Below are positions 1 to 7,962 of a stretch of 64,000 nucleotides of DNA, one piece after another (within the stretch, counting starts at the first letter, position 1; the number at the start of each line of letters is the position of its first letter). The notes below the pieces were generated by a model. That model worked only from the letters and a program-made list of their open reading frames with translations, was not told the origin of the DNA and did no database searches. Source of the stretch: CAADGV01 sp040290295 (GTDB lineage: Bacteria > Bacteroidota > Ignavibacteria > UBA10030 > UBA6906); the NCBI GenBank assembly GCA_040290295.1, contig PSMW01000009.1, positions 1 through 64,000 on the forward strand, given 5' to 3'. The translations under genes and the position numbers were made by a program.

Positions 1-30
1 CTTGAGTATTGGAACTTCGCCTCAAGCGTT

Positions 31-58
31 GTAGGTCGGGACGCCCGTCCCGACCTAC
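31..58. repeat. Perfect 13-bp palindrome with 2-nt spacer
   Basis: Positions 31-43 (GTAGGTCGGGACG) are the exact reverse complement of 46-58, with CC between them. A further half-copy, GTAGGTCG, lies at 67-74. The arrangement is like REP/MITE-type dispersed palindromes. There is no T-run, so it is unlikely to be a terminator. Confidence 0.75.
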
Positions 59-89
59 ACCAGGGTGTAGGTCGAGCAGCCCTGCGCGC

Positions 90-189
90 GTCACCCTTCG
101 ACTCCGCTCCGCTGCGCTCAGGGTGACGAACACCAGTATCACACGTCAGGTTGAGCGTAGTGGAGCGAAGCGGAACGCAGTCGAAACCT
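90..189. repeat. Two inverted copies of a short dispersed repeat
   Basis: The first copy, 90-127, is bounded by GTCACCCT (90-97) and its reverse complement AGGGTGAC (120-127). The second copy, 148-189, is bounded by AGGTT/AACCT and reads as a diverged version of the first in the opposite orientation, with the shared core TGAGCG..GTGGAGCG..GTCGAA. Repeats of this kind are scattered in intergenic DNA of many bacterial genomes. The assignment to one family is by eye. Confidence 0.55.
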
Positions 190-342
190 TCTTCATAGAC
201 AACCTGGGCACATGCTGTGCGCACACCGCGCTGATTATGGATGCTTCGCGTTTGAGAAGCAACGCTCAGCATGACAAGTGTCGCGCGCGCAAACCAAACC
301 TGCGCGTTGCGAAATCGTCGGCTGTGTGCGGAGGGCCATCAG

Positions 343-389
343 GGTTGAGCTTCAAGCTGTTGGAGCTTGGAACTTGAGATTTGGAACTT
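343..389. repeat. Copy of the TTGGAGCTTGGAACTTG dispersed repeat
   Basis: This stretch contains TTGGAGCTTGGAACTTGAG followed by ATTTGGAACTT. The window start (1-17) matches its last part, and 37853-37889 holds a related copy in the opposite orientation. It is low-complexity, built on a TTGGAACTT-like word, and non-coding here. Confidence 0.6.
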
Positions 390-550
390 ACCCATCGAAT
401 TGTGCCCGCGCAGTGAGCGAAGAATCCACACTGGCGCACTTCGTTTCCGATTCTGTCGCGATACACGATCGATCGCAGAAGCCGCAGCGGCGGGGAAGTG
501 AAAAAGAGAAACCTCATTCGCGCGGATACGCACAGCATTGAGCCGCAAGC

Positions 551-580
551 AAAAAAAGGTCGGCTCCGAGACGCCGACCT
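551..580 (-). terminator. Rho-independent terminator of the nfeD-slipin operon
   Basis: Read on the minus strand, AGGTCGGC pairs with GCCGACCT (8-bp stem at 557-564 and 573-580, loop 565-572) and is followed by a run of seven T (551-557). It starts four bases past the slipin stop codon. Confidence 0.85.
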
Positions 581-583
581 GTT

Positions 584-1354
584 CTACTTTTTGTTATCCT
601 TCCTGAACTGTTCGAGGAACGGCGAGATCAGATCGATCGGGACGGGGAAGATGGTGGTGGAATTCTTCTCCGATGCAACCTCGGTGAGCGTCTGGAGGAA
701 TCGCAACTGCAACGCCGTAGGATGTCCCTCGATCACTTTTGCTGCATCGGCGAGACGCTGCGAGGCTTGGTACTCGCCTTCGGCATGGATCACTTTCGCG
801 CGGCGTTCACGTTCGGCTTCCGCCTGACGAGCCATCGCGCGCTGCATCTCGGTTGGCAAGTCGATGTGCTTCACCTCGACGTTCGAGACTTTGATGCCCC
901 ACGGTTCGGTCTGTAAGTCGATGATGCGCTGCAACTCTTGATTGATCTTCTCGCGCTCCGCCAGCAACTCATCCAACTCCGATTGCCCCAAGATGCTGCG
1001 CAGCGTCGTCTGCGAAAGCTGTGACGTGGCGAAGAGGAAGTTTTCCACTTCCACGATCGCTTTGTCCGGTTGAATAACGCGGAAGTACACCACCGCATTG
1101 ACTTTGATTGAAACGTTGTCCCGCGTGATCACGTCCTGCGGCGGCACGTCCATCACGACGGTTCGCAGACTTACCTTGACCATCTTATCGACGATGGGGA
1201 TGAGGAGGATGAGTCCCGGACCCTTGACGCCGATGAGGCGCCCGAGGCGGAACACCACGCCTCGCTCATACTCGCGCAGGATGCGAATCGCATTGGCAAG
1301 AATGATCAAGCCGAAAAGAATGAGAACAAACAAAAACACGCCGTATGCTTCCAT
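584..1354 (-). CDS. Slipin/stomatin-like SPFH (Band 7) membrane protein
   Basis: A 256-residue slipin of the Band 7/SPFH family, the usual partner of NfeD-type proteases in prokaryotes. The N-terminus is one hydrophobic segment (about residues 4-23), followed by the typical slipin stretch EYERGVVFRLGR and an SPFH domain to about residue 190. A charged helical part rich in Ala, Glu and Arg follows, as expected for oligomerisation. The start lies 3 nt after the stop of the upstream nfeD gene, so the two are co-transcribed, and a strong terminator follows directly. Family members form membrane-associated rings in microdomains and are substrates or regulators of their NfeD protease. The cellular role here is inferred from the family. 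No unusual residues seen. Confidence 0.9.
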   Translation of the reverse strand: MEAYGVFLFVLILFGLIILANAIRILREYERGVVFRLGRLIGVKGPGLILLIPIVDKMVKVSLRTVVMDVPPQDVITRDNVSIKVNAVVYFRVIQPDKAIVEVENFLFATSQLSQTTLRSILGQSELDELLAEREKINQELQRIIDLQTEPWGIKVSNVEVKHIDLPTEMQRAMARQAEAERERRAKVIHAEGEYQASQRLADAAKVIEGHPTALQLRFLQTLTEVASEKNSTTIFPVPIDLISPFLEQFRKDNKK

Positions 1355-1357
1355 AAG

Positions 1358-2686
1358 TCACCTCGTGGTCGGTTGATGTGGCGGATTTCCCGGTCCATCG
1401 TGCCGGGCTTTCTTAACGTGCAAGGTAAGATTGTCGATACTTGTCACAACGATCTGTGTGCCGGAGGTAATCTTGCCTTCGTCGCTGATCGCTTTCCAAA
1501 TTTCCCCGTGTGCACGCACCTGTCCGGTCGGGTTCAGCATCGTGATGGCTTCACCCGTCTCACCGATAAGACCCTCGATGCCGGTTGTTGGTTTTCTCCT
1601 TTGTGCCTTGATGCCCATGCCGACGGCGAACGCGAAGAAGCCGGCCGTGATCAACGCCGCGGGAATGATCACGCTCCATGATATCCGAATGAACTCCAAC
1701 GACGAGTCGGGTTCGATGAGCATGATGGATCCCAGCGCCAGCGAAATGATGCCGCCCACCGTCAGCAAGCCGTAACTCGTAATCTTGATCTCTGCGATGA
1801 ACAGGATGATGCCGAAAAGGATCAACGCCAAACCTGCGTAGTTGATGGGCATGGTGTGCAGCGAGTAGAGTGCAATGATGATGGCGATCACACCGACGAC
1901 TCCAGGCAAGATGGATCCGGGATTGTACAACTCGAACATCAATCCATACATGCCGAGAAGGAAGAAGATGTAGGCAACATTCGGGTCGCTCAGCATGTCC
2001 AGCAATTTGTGTTTCCAATCCATTTCGAACTCTTTGATCTCCGCTCCTTTGGTGCGGAGTGCGCGAGACGCTCCGTCGATCTCCACATTCTTCCCATCGA
2101 TGGAATCCATCAGCGCGGCAACACTCGGTGCAACCACGTCGATGACACGTTGCTTGAGCGCCTCGGTCTCGGTGATGGATATGCTTTTGCGCACTGCTTC
2201 CTCCGCCCACTGCACGTTGCGCTTGCGTTTCTCGCTGATGGTGCGGATGAACGCTGCGGCATCGTTCGTCGCCTTCTCATTCATGATGGAGTCCTTTTCG
2301 GCTCCTTGCATGCCAACCGGATGTGCAGCGCCGATATTGGTACCGGGCGCCATCGCTGCAATATGTGCTGCAAGCGTAATGAACGTCCCCGCCGATGCTG
2401 CTTGCGATCCTGCCGGCGCCACATACACGACGATCGGCAACGGCGCTGAAAGAAGGTCGGTGACAATGACGCGTGTCGATTTGAGTAACCCACCCGGAGT
2501 ATTGAGACGGATGACGAGACACTCGGCGTTCTGTTCCTTCGCGCGCTGGATGCTCACGTGGATGTAGTCAGCGGTTGCGGGATTGATGGTCGCATCGAGT
2601 GTAATACCATGGACTGCCGGTTGAGCGAACAGCGCCGTGAGCGGGAGGATCAGCATCATGCCGATGAGCGTTACAAGCGTCTTCAT
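1358..2686 (-). CDS. NfeD-family membrane-bound serine protease (ClpP class)
   Basis: A 442-residue long-form NfeD (1b type). Residues 1-21 are a signal peptide. Residues 25-230 form a ClpP-like serine protease domain with the GSQAASAG motif; the nucleophile should be Ser98, and the catalytic base Lys138 in NEK matches the Ser-Lys dyad of the archaeal homologue PH1510. Four to five membrane segments span about 235-365, and the C-terminal 60 residues are the OB-fold NfeD domain (IGETGEA..NPTGQVRAHGEIWKA). It is first in an operon with the slipin at 584-1354, its probable substrate or partner. A minus-strand -7 element TACTTTTG sits at 2793-2800, about 105 nt upstream; no clear -33 element was found. 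Confidence 0.92.
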   Translation of the reverse strand: MKTLVTLIGMMLILPLTALFAQPAVHGITLDATINPATADYIHVSIQRAKEQNAECLVIRLNTPGGLLKSTRVIVTDLLSAPLPIVVYVAPAGSQAASAGTFITLAAHIAAMAPGTNIGAAHPVGMQGAEKDSIMNEKATNDAAAFIRTISEKRKRNVQWAEEAVRKSISITETEALKQRVIDVVAPSVAALMDSIDGKNVEIDGASRALRTKGAEIKEFEMDWKHKLLDMLSDPNVAYIFFLLGMYGLMFELYNPGSILPGVVGVIAIIIALYSLHTMPINYAGLALILFGIILFIAEIKITSYGLLTVGGIISLALGSIMLIEPDSSLEFIRISWSVIIPAALITAGFFAFAVGMGIKAQRRKPTTGIEGLIGETGEAITMLNPTGQVRAHGEIWKAISDEGKITSGTQIVVTSIDNLTLHVKKARHDGPGNPPHQPTTR

Positions 2687-2792
2687 GTTCGCTCGTAGGG
2701 GAAAAATTGTCCGTAACAGTCTTTCGAGCTACTGGACGCGTCGTAGCAGCGCATTCCATCCCTTCGTGACCGAGAGGGAAGACAAGCCGTTG

Positions 2793-2800
2793 CAAAAGTA
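2793..2800 (-). promoter_or_regulatory. Candidate Bacteroidota -7 element for nfeD operon
   Basis: On the minus strand this reads TACTTTTG, a perfect match to TAnnTTTG. No TTG or TTTG was found at the expected distance upstream, so only half of the promoter is supported. Confidence 0.35.
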
Positions 2801-2862
2801 TTCGTAGACGTCGTGCATGCTCGTTTCGAGCGTAAGATACGAAGAAGCTACGCGTGATGCAA

Positions 2863-2893
2863 TTTGAAATTCCACGGATTCATCCTATATTGA
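2863..2893 (+). promoter_or_regulatory. Bacteroidota-type promoter of the polysaccharide cluster
   Basis: TTTG at 2863-2866, a 19-nt spacer, then TATATTGA at 2886-2893, close to the TTTG-N19-TAnnTTTG consensus. It lies 24 nt before ATG 2917 and downstream of the alternative ATG 2854, so it argues for the later start. Confidence 0.55.
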
Positions 2894-2916
2894 ACCGAAG
2901 TTTCCGTCAGACCCTC

Positions 2917-4449
2917 ATGTCGAAAGCAAAGCGTACCTTCCTCAGTGCAGTGTGGAACCACACCGGTCGCACCGCCGAGTATGTGGTGATGTATGTAACC
3001 TCCGTGCTGATTGCGCGCGGACTCGGTGTGGAAGAGAACGGTCGATTCGTCGGGCTATTCAGTCTCACCCAACTTCTGTTGGTGGCATGCTCGCTCGGCT
3101 TGGAGACTTCGCTCAACAAGTTTATTCCGCAACTTCGCGAGGCGGACAGCGAACCCCACGTGCGCACAATTCTGCGCCGCGTGCTTCTCCTCCGCCTCGC
3201 AGCCTTTGCTGCAACGGTGGCGGCATGTGTCGCTGTGATGGAGACAGTTTCTCTTCCATTTCTCGACACGAATCGTCATGTCCTTGCACGCGTTCTGGCC
3301 TTTACGGGACTCCGTTCCATCGTTCCGCTTTTTGCAATGGTGCTGACCGCGCGCCTTCAGACCTCGCTAACAGCGTCGATCACCTTCGCGGTACGATTGC
3401 TCGAATTGGGCGGAGTGTTTCTGCTCTTTACGTTCGGCTTCACGGTCGAGAACCTGTTCCTTGTGTTCTTCTGTACGAGCGCAGCTCATGTTGCGGGCTA
3501 CATGCTTTTCTCGCGCTCGTCGTTGTTCGGGGCGGCGAAACTTGTTGATCTTCGTCCCATCTTTACCTTCGGTGGTGTTTTTTGGATGAACACGCTGGTT
3601 GATTTCATTTTGGGTAGGCAAGGCGATGTCTTGTTGTTGGCGAACATTCACCCTCACCGCGCGCAGGCAGGCTTGTACGACGTTGCCTACTCGCTCGCGC
3701 AGCTTGCGTCGATGGCGATGACCGTAGGCTTGAGCGGTGTCTCCTTCGCGACCTTTGCTCGCCTGGCAGTAACGGAGCAGGGAGTGATGGATCGATTCTA
3801 CGCGTTCTCCATTCGCATCATCTCGCTGCTGACGATTCCCTTGTACGCTTTTCTGATCGCTCATGCCGAAGGTGTTCTCCGACTCCTCTATTCGCCAAAC
3901 TATAACGCCGCGGCGTCGTTGCTCGTCGGGATCCTTCTCTTCCGGCTGCTCTCGCGGTTGTTTGGCGGACCGGAGAACGCCGAGTACGTGCTCTCACGCG
4001 GGAAGGTAGGCATGGTCGTCGGTGTCGGGATGGTTGCAGCAACCATCAACCTCGTCTTGAATCTCCTGCTCATTCCGACGATGGGTGCCGCAGGTTCCGT
4101 GATAGCAGGCGGATGCGCGAACGTGACAGTGAATGCCCTTGGTGCAATGGCAGTGTTCAGTATGTCTCCCAACAAAATACAATTCCGTTTCTGGTTGAAG
4201 CTCTCGCTGTTGTCGCTCGTTGCCGCCTTTGCGGTGCGGGCAGCCCTCCCCGGCGAATCGCCCACGGTGCTTGTGCTGAACGCGAGCATCTACTTCGCGT
4301 TCCTGCTCCTCGGACTGTTCTTCATCAAGCCGCTGACGGAAGCTGATGCAGACTGGCTCGCGCGTATCGGTGGTGGCGTTCAGCGCGTGGTCGTATGGTT
4401 CACGCCGCCGAAGTCCAACATCGTCGAGACCAAGGCGCCGGCGCTATGA
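2917..4449 (+). CDS. Wzx/MATE-like polysaccharide flippase
   Basis: About 510 residues, strongly hydrophobic, with some 12-14 predicted membrane segments. The overall pattern is that of the polysaccharide biosynthesis/lipid-linked oligosaccharide flippase superfamily (RfbX/Wzx), including a typical N-terminal segment GLGVEENGRFVGLFSLTQLL. Such proteins move undecaprenyl-linked glycan units across the inner membrane. I chose ATG 2917 (MSKAKR) over ATG 2854 because a good promoter lies between them. It is the first gene of a cluster of glycosyltransferases and overlaps the next gene by ATGA (4446-4449), indicating translational coupling. Exact substrate unknown. Confidence 0.85.
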   Translation: MSKAKRTFLSAVWNHTGRTAEYVVMYVTSVLIARGLGVEENGRFVGLFSLTQLLLVACSLGLETSLNKFIPQLREADSEPHVRTILRRVLLLRLAAFAATVAACVAVMETVSLPFLDTNRHVLARVLAFTGLRSIVPLFAMVLTARLQTSLTASITFAVRLLELGGVFLLFTFGFTVENLFLVFFCTSAAHVAGYMLFSRSSLFGAAKLVDLRPIFTFGGVFWMNTLVDFILGRQGDVLLLANIHPHRAQAGLYDVAYSLAQLASMAMTVGLSGVSFATFARLAVTEQGVMDRFYAFSIRIISLLTIPLYAFLIAHAEGVLRLLYSPNYNAAASLLVGILLFRLLSRLFGGPENAEYVLSRGKVGMVVGVGMVAATINLVLNLLLIPTMGAAGSVIAGGCANVTVNALGAMAVFSMSPNKIQFRFWLKLSLLSLVAAFAVRAALPGESPTVLVLNASIYFAFLLLGLFFIKPLTEADADWLARIGGGVQRVVVWFTPPKSNIVETKAPAL

Positions 4450-5570
4450 AGATCGGGATGATCTATTTCGAGTTTGGAGGAGCGAAGGGGATTGCCCGCG
4501 CTGCGCGCGAGTTGTCTCTTCGCATTGTGCAGAAGGGACACGATATCCAGTTCTATTGTGCTCGCGTTCCGAACGATGCCGCCCATCCCCGTCTTCGCTT
4601 CCGGAAGGTGACGGCGGTAAACTCGTTCACCACCATCGGACTTGCGTCCTTTGCTGTGGCGGGCAAGGCGTGGGTCGGGCGCGGCACGTACGATCTCTTG
4701 CATTCGTATGGCAACATCGTTGGATCGGATGTCATCACCGCTCAAAGTTGCCATCGAGCAGCCATGCAGGTTGCACGAGCTCGAGGCTATCCGCATAGCG
4801 GATGGAATATCGGGACTGCCGATGCGTTGAGACTGTATCTCGAAAGGAAGAACTATGGCGAGCGGCGCTACAAACGGATCATCGCCGTCTCGGACAGCGT
4901 GAAGCACGAATTGATGGAATGGTATGGAGTGAACGAAGAGGATATTCGCGTCATTCCTAACGGCGTGGACCTTGAATGCTTTCACCCTGGTCTGAAAGAG
5001 AGTGTGGGGAAGAGGGTGAGAAGCACTTTAGGAATTCGGGAAGAAGACTTCGTCATCTCGTTCGTCGGGAATGAATTCGGTAGGAAGGGTTTGGATAGTG
5101 TGATGCAAGCGCTTGCCGCATGGAACAATCGCGCCGCGCGGCTTCTTGTGGTAGGGGATGATGAGAGCGGGCCGTATCGGGCTCTTGCGCGCCGATTCGG
5201 GCTGACCGACCACATATTTTTTGTGAGCGGCGTTCCGGCTCCCGAGCAATACTTTGCGGCATCCGATGTGTTCGTCTTGCCAACGTATTATGAACCATTC
5301 GGGATCGTGATCATCGAGGCGATGGCGTGTGGTATTCCCGTTATTACTTCGCGTATTGCCGGTGCAGTCGAAACGATGGAGCACGGGGTTCATGGCCTCT
5401 TTCTCGACGATCCAAGCTCACACGAAGAACTCCTCCATCACCTCAGTCGGCTCGGCGAGGATGTTTTGCTGAGACACTCGATATCAACAAATGCTTTGAG
5501 GGCGATACAGAGGTTTGATTGGGACGTGATTGCAGATCAGACGCTGCGCGTGTACGAGGAAATCCTATGA
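4446..5570 (+). CDS. Glycosyltransferase family 4 (GT-B)
   Basis: A 374-residue retaining GT4 enzyme. The N-terminal half carries the acceptor-side Rossmann fold (GMIYFEFGGAKGIARAARELS). The C-terminal half is the Glycos_transf_1 domain with SFVGNEFGRKGLDSVMQAL and the donor-binding motif YEPFGIVIIEAMACGIPVI (E-x7-E type). A longer frame opens at 4395, but ATG 4446 overlaps the flippase stop as ATGA and begins directly with the beta strand of the fold, so it is preferred. It probably adds one sugar to the lipid-linked glycan exported by the flippase. Donor and acceptor cannot be told from sequence. Confidence 0.88.
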   Translation: MKIGMIYFEFGGAKGIARAARELSLRIVQKGHDIQFYCARVPNDAAHPRLRFRKVTAVNSFTTIGLASFAVAGKAWVGRGTYDLLHSYGNIVGSDVITAQSCHRAAMQVARARGYPHSGWNIGTADALRLYLERKNYGERRYKRIIAVSDSVKHELMEWYGVNEEDIRVIPNGVDLECFHPGLKESVGKRVRSTLGIREEDFVISFVGNEFGRKGLDSVMQALAAWNNRAARLLVVGDDESGPYRALARRFGLTDHIFFVSGVPAPEQYFAASDVFVLPTYYEPFGIVIIEAMACGIPVITSRIAGAVETMEHGVHGLFLDDPSSHEELLHHLSRLGEDVLLRHSISTNALRAIQRFDWDVIADQTLRVYEEIL

Positions 5571-5692
5571 TCCTTCCCTTGTTCACTCGGCATCCCTTCG
5601 CTCGTATGGCTATCCTCCTCACGCTTGCTGCGGTGGCTCATAACGTCGTCGCCACTCCGCGTACCCTCGATGTCGGACTTCATCGTCTGTGA
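5567..5692 (+). CDS. Small 41-aa ORF between glycosyltransferase genes, possible gene remnant
   Basis: An open frame of 41 codons starts at ATG 5567 inside an ATGA overlap with the upstream gene and stops 3 nt before the ATG of the next. This is the same tight coupling as the other genes of the cluster. Residues about 11-30 are moderately hydrophobic (MAILLTLAAVAHNVVA), followed by a short tail. It could be a small membrane protein, or the N-terminal stub of a deleted membrane gene such as a polymerase, which this cluster otherwise lacks. I do not recognise it. The reading frame and spacing are seen directly; function is unknown. Confidence 0.4.
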   Translation: MILPLFTRHPFARMAILLTLAAVAHNVVATPRTLDVGLHRL

Positions 5693-5695
5693 AGC

Positions 5696-6820
5696 ATGAG
5701 AATCCTCTACGATGTGAGTTATGTACAGAACCGCCGAGCGGGTATCGGACGGCACGCCCTGCTGCTGCTTCGTGCGTTGCTGCAGCACGACACGATACAT
5801 CATTACATCTTGCATGGATGGTCGTTCAGCATCGCGAGAGAATCCTTACAGGCTCTGGTGTCTTCTCGAACGTCTCTTGCCGTTGCGCGGATTCCCGGAG
5901 TTGTCAAGCGTTGGTACTGGAATCGTGTGCGCCACCCCGCTATCGAAACCTTCGTGGGAAATGTCTCGCTGGTGCACAGTACCGATCCGTTCTTGCCCCC
6001 AACTCGCGCGAGAACGATTTGCACGGTGTACGATCTTGCGTACAGAAAATTTCCGGAGCTGCTCGAACCGCGTGTCGTTGCATGGCACAGCGCAGTGGAA
6101 CGATCTGTCCGCAGTGCCGATGCGCTCATCGTTCCATCGAGACAAACACAACTCGATGTCCTGGAAATCTTCGGCATCGAAGAGCGAAAGATCCATGTCG
6201 TTCGGTTGCCTGCGAGTAGGGACTTTTCAGCGGAAGGGATTCCGTCGGATGAGGAGGTGCTGAACCGCTACGGACTTTGTCAACCCTACGTTCTCTTTGT
6301 AGGAACGCTGGAGCCGCGAAAGAACATACCGGTGCTGGTGCGTGCGTTCGAGATCGCTCGGTCGCAAACGAAGACGGACATCGAGTTGGTGTTGGTAGGG
6401 AAGACAGGATGGAAGGTTGAAAGGACGCGTCGTGCACTCGCAGAGTCGCCGGCAAGGCGTCGCATCCATCATCTTTCGTATGTCACGGATGCGGATCTCG
6501 CATCGTTGTATCGTCGCGCCGTGTGCGTGGTGTATCCCTCGCTCTTCGAAGGGTACGGCTTTCCTGTGCTGGAAGCGATGGCGAGCGGTGCCCCGATCAT
6601 AACGTCGAACAACTCCTCGATGCGCGAGCTTGCAGCAGATGCGGGCATACTCATCGATCCGACGAATGTCGAGCAACTCGCTGACGCGATTGGTGCACTC
6701 GTCAACGACGAGCGTCGCCGTGCAGAGCTGCGCCAACGGGGGTTGCGTGTTGCGCAGCGCTTTTCGGACGAGAGCGCAGCCCGAACGGTTCTCTCACTCT
6801 ATGCCTCGCTGTCCTCATGA
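5696..6820 (+). CDS. Glycosyltransferase family 4 (GT-B)
   Basis: A 374-residue GT4 enzyme of the mannosyltransferase-like group: N-terminal DVSYVQNRRAGIGRHALLLL, a hinge with YVLFVGTLEPRKNIPVLVRA, and the donor-site motif PSLFEGYGFPVLEAMASG followed by TSNNSSMRELAADAGILID. These are standard markers for NDP-sugar dependent retaining transferases of exopolysaccharide or O-antigen assembly. The ATG is the first codon giving the complete Rossmann fold. It overlaps the next gene by ATGA (6817-6820). The specific sugar is not predictable. Confidence 0.88.
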   Translation: MRILYDVSYVQNRRAGIGRHALLLLRALLQHDTIHHYILHGWSFSIARESLQALVSSRTSLAVARIPGVVKRWYWNRVRHPAIETFVGNVSLVHSTDPFLPPTRARTICTVYDLAYRKFPELLEPRVVAWHSAVERSVRSADALIVPSRQTQLDVLEIFGIEERKIHVVRLPASRDFSAEGIPSDEEVLNRYGLCQPYVLFVGTLEPRKNIPVLVRAFEIARSQTKTDIELVLVGKTGWKVERTRRALAESPARRRIHHLSYVTDADLASLYRRAVCVVYPSLFEGYGFPVLEAMASGAPIITSNNSSMRELAADAGILIDPTNVEQLADAIGALVNDERRRAELRQRGLRVAQRFSDESAARTVLSLYASLSS

Positions 6821-7950
6821 GACTTCTCGTTGTTGACCATAATGCGATCGATCCGGAACAGCGAGTGCTGTACGACAAGCTGGTCGAGCTTGGCGACATC
6901 ACGCTGCGGTTGGTGGTGCCGTCGCGGTGGTTCAACACGTATCGGATGGCAACGTTCGTTCCGCCATCGGAAAGCTTGCCCTACGAAGTGTTCGCATCGG
7001 ATGTTCTCTTCCCGACCCGCACGCATCGTCTGATCTATCTCTCCCTTGCGCAGCATCTTCGCACGTTCAAGCCGGACGTTGTGTACATCAACGCCGAACC
7101 GGAGAACCTCCAGACGTTCCAGGCAGCACGGCTGTGTGCTTTGTACAGTACTCCTCTCGTGTTTTCTTCGTGGCGAAATATCGACCATCGAGTCGAAGGC
7201 TATCCCTACAAGCTCGAGGTGTTGCATCGCTGGATAGAACAGTATGTGTTGCAGCGCGCGGTGCATGGCATCGTGTTCAACGCTACAGCACAACGCATCT
7301 TTGCAGGTCAGGGCTACGCCGCCACGACCATCATCCCACCAGCAGTGGATACGCGTCGCTTCACTCCTCGTACGCGCGCGAGAGAGGGAAAAGCCTTCGT
7401 TGCAGCGTACGTCGGAAGATTGGTTGAAGGGAAGGGCGTTGATCTGTTGATCGATGCGCTCGCGGAATTGCCGGCACATATTCGTGGTGTTATTGTCGGC
7501 AATGGGCCCAAGGCTCGCGATTTGCGGGAGCGAGCGGCTCGACGCGGGGTAGCAGAACGCGTGGAGTTTCGGGATGCCGTTGTGCATGAATCAGTGGCGC
7601 ACCTCCTCCCATCGTTCGATGTTGTCGTTCTGCCGTCACGCACCATGGCCCAGTGGCGCGAACAATTCGGGCGCATTCTCGTGGAGGCAATGGCGTGTGG
7701 TGTACCCGTCATCGGTTCTACGGCTGGAGAGATTCCCGAAGTGATCGGGGATGCAGGACTTGTGTTCAAAGAGGGGAGTGTGGAGGGACTCCGCTTGGGA
7801 CTCGAGCGACTCCTTGCTGATTCGTCGCTCCGCGGCGACTTGATTGAACGAGGCTTGCGACGAGTACGGGAGAAATTCGAACTCACGCAGGTTGCCCGCC
7901 GCATGCATCGCTTCTTCTTGATGCTGGGAGAGAAAGCAGCGGCAAGGTGA
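6817..7950 (+). CDS. Glycosyltransferase family 4 (GT-B)
   Basis: A 377-residue GT4 enzyme. The N-terminal domain starts MRLLVVDHNAIDPEQRVLYD. The C-terminal Glycos_transf_1 domain shows VAAYVGRLVEGKGVDLLIDA, then EQFGRILVEAMACGVPVIG and a GEIPEVIGDAGLVF loop, with the two conserved glutamates of the E-x7-E motif in the expected order. It is translationally coupled to the preceding GT4 by ATGA overlap and is part of the same surface-glycan operon. It differs from its two GT4 neighbours enough that they are unlikely to be recent duplicates. Confidence 0.88.
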   Translation: MRLLVVDHNAIDPEQRVLYDKLVELGDITLRLVVPSRWFNTYRMATFVPPSESLPYEVFASDVLFPTRTHRLIYLSLAQHLRTFKPDVVYINAEPENLQTFQAARLCALYSTPLVFSSWRNIDHRVEGYPYKLEVLHRWIEQYVLQRAVHGIVFNATAQRIFAGQGYAATTIIPPAVDTRRFTPRTRAREGKAFVAAYVGRLVEGKGVDLLIDALAELPAHIRGVIVGNGPKARDLRERAARRGVAERVEFRDAVVHESVAHLLPSFDVVVLPSRTMAQWREQFGRILVEAMACGVPVIGSTAGEIPEVIGDAGLVFKEGSVEGLRLGLERLLADSSLRGDLIERGLRRVREKFELTQVARRMHRFFLMLGEKAAAR

Positions 7951-7962
7951 CTTTTCATAGCG

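Larger units (their letters stand above)
1..583. other. Repeat-rich intergenic region, no gene supported
   Basis: No open frame here looks like a protein; the short frames that exist translate repeat DNA into arginine/serine-rich strings. The stretch is instead filled with palindromic and dispersed repeats, listed separately, and ends in the terminator of the minus-strand gene that stops at 584. The left window edge appears to lie inside one copy of a dispersed repeat, because bases 1-17 resemble 373-389. I see no tRNA or other RNA gene. Confidence 0.6.
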
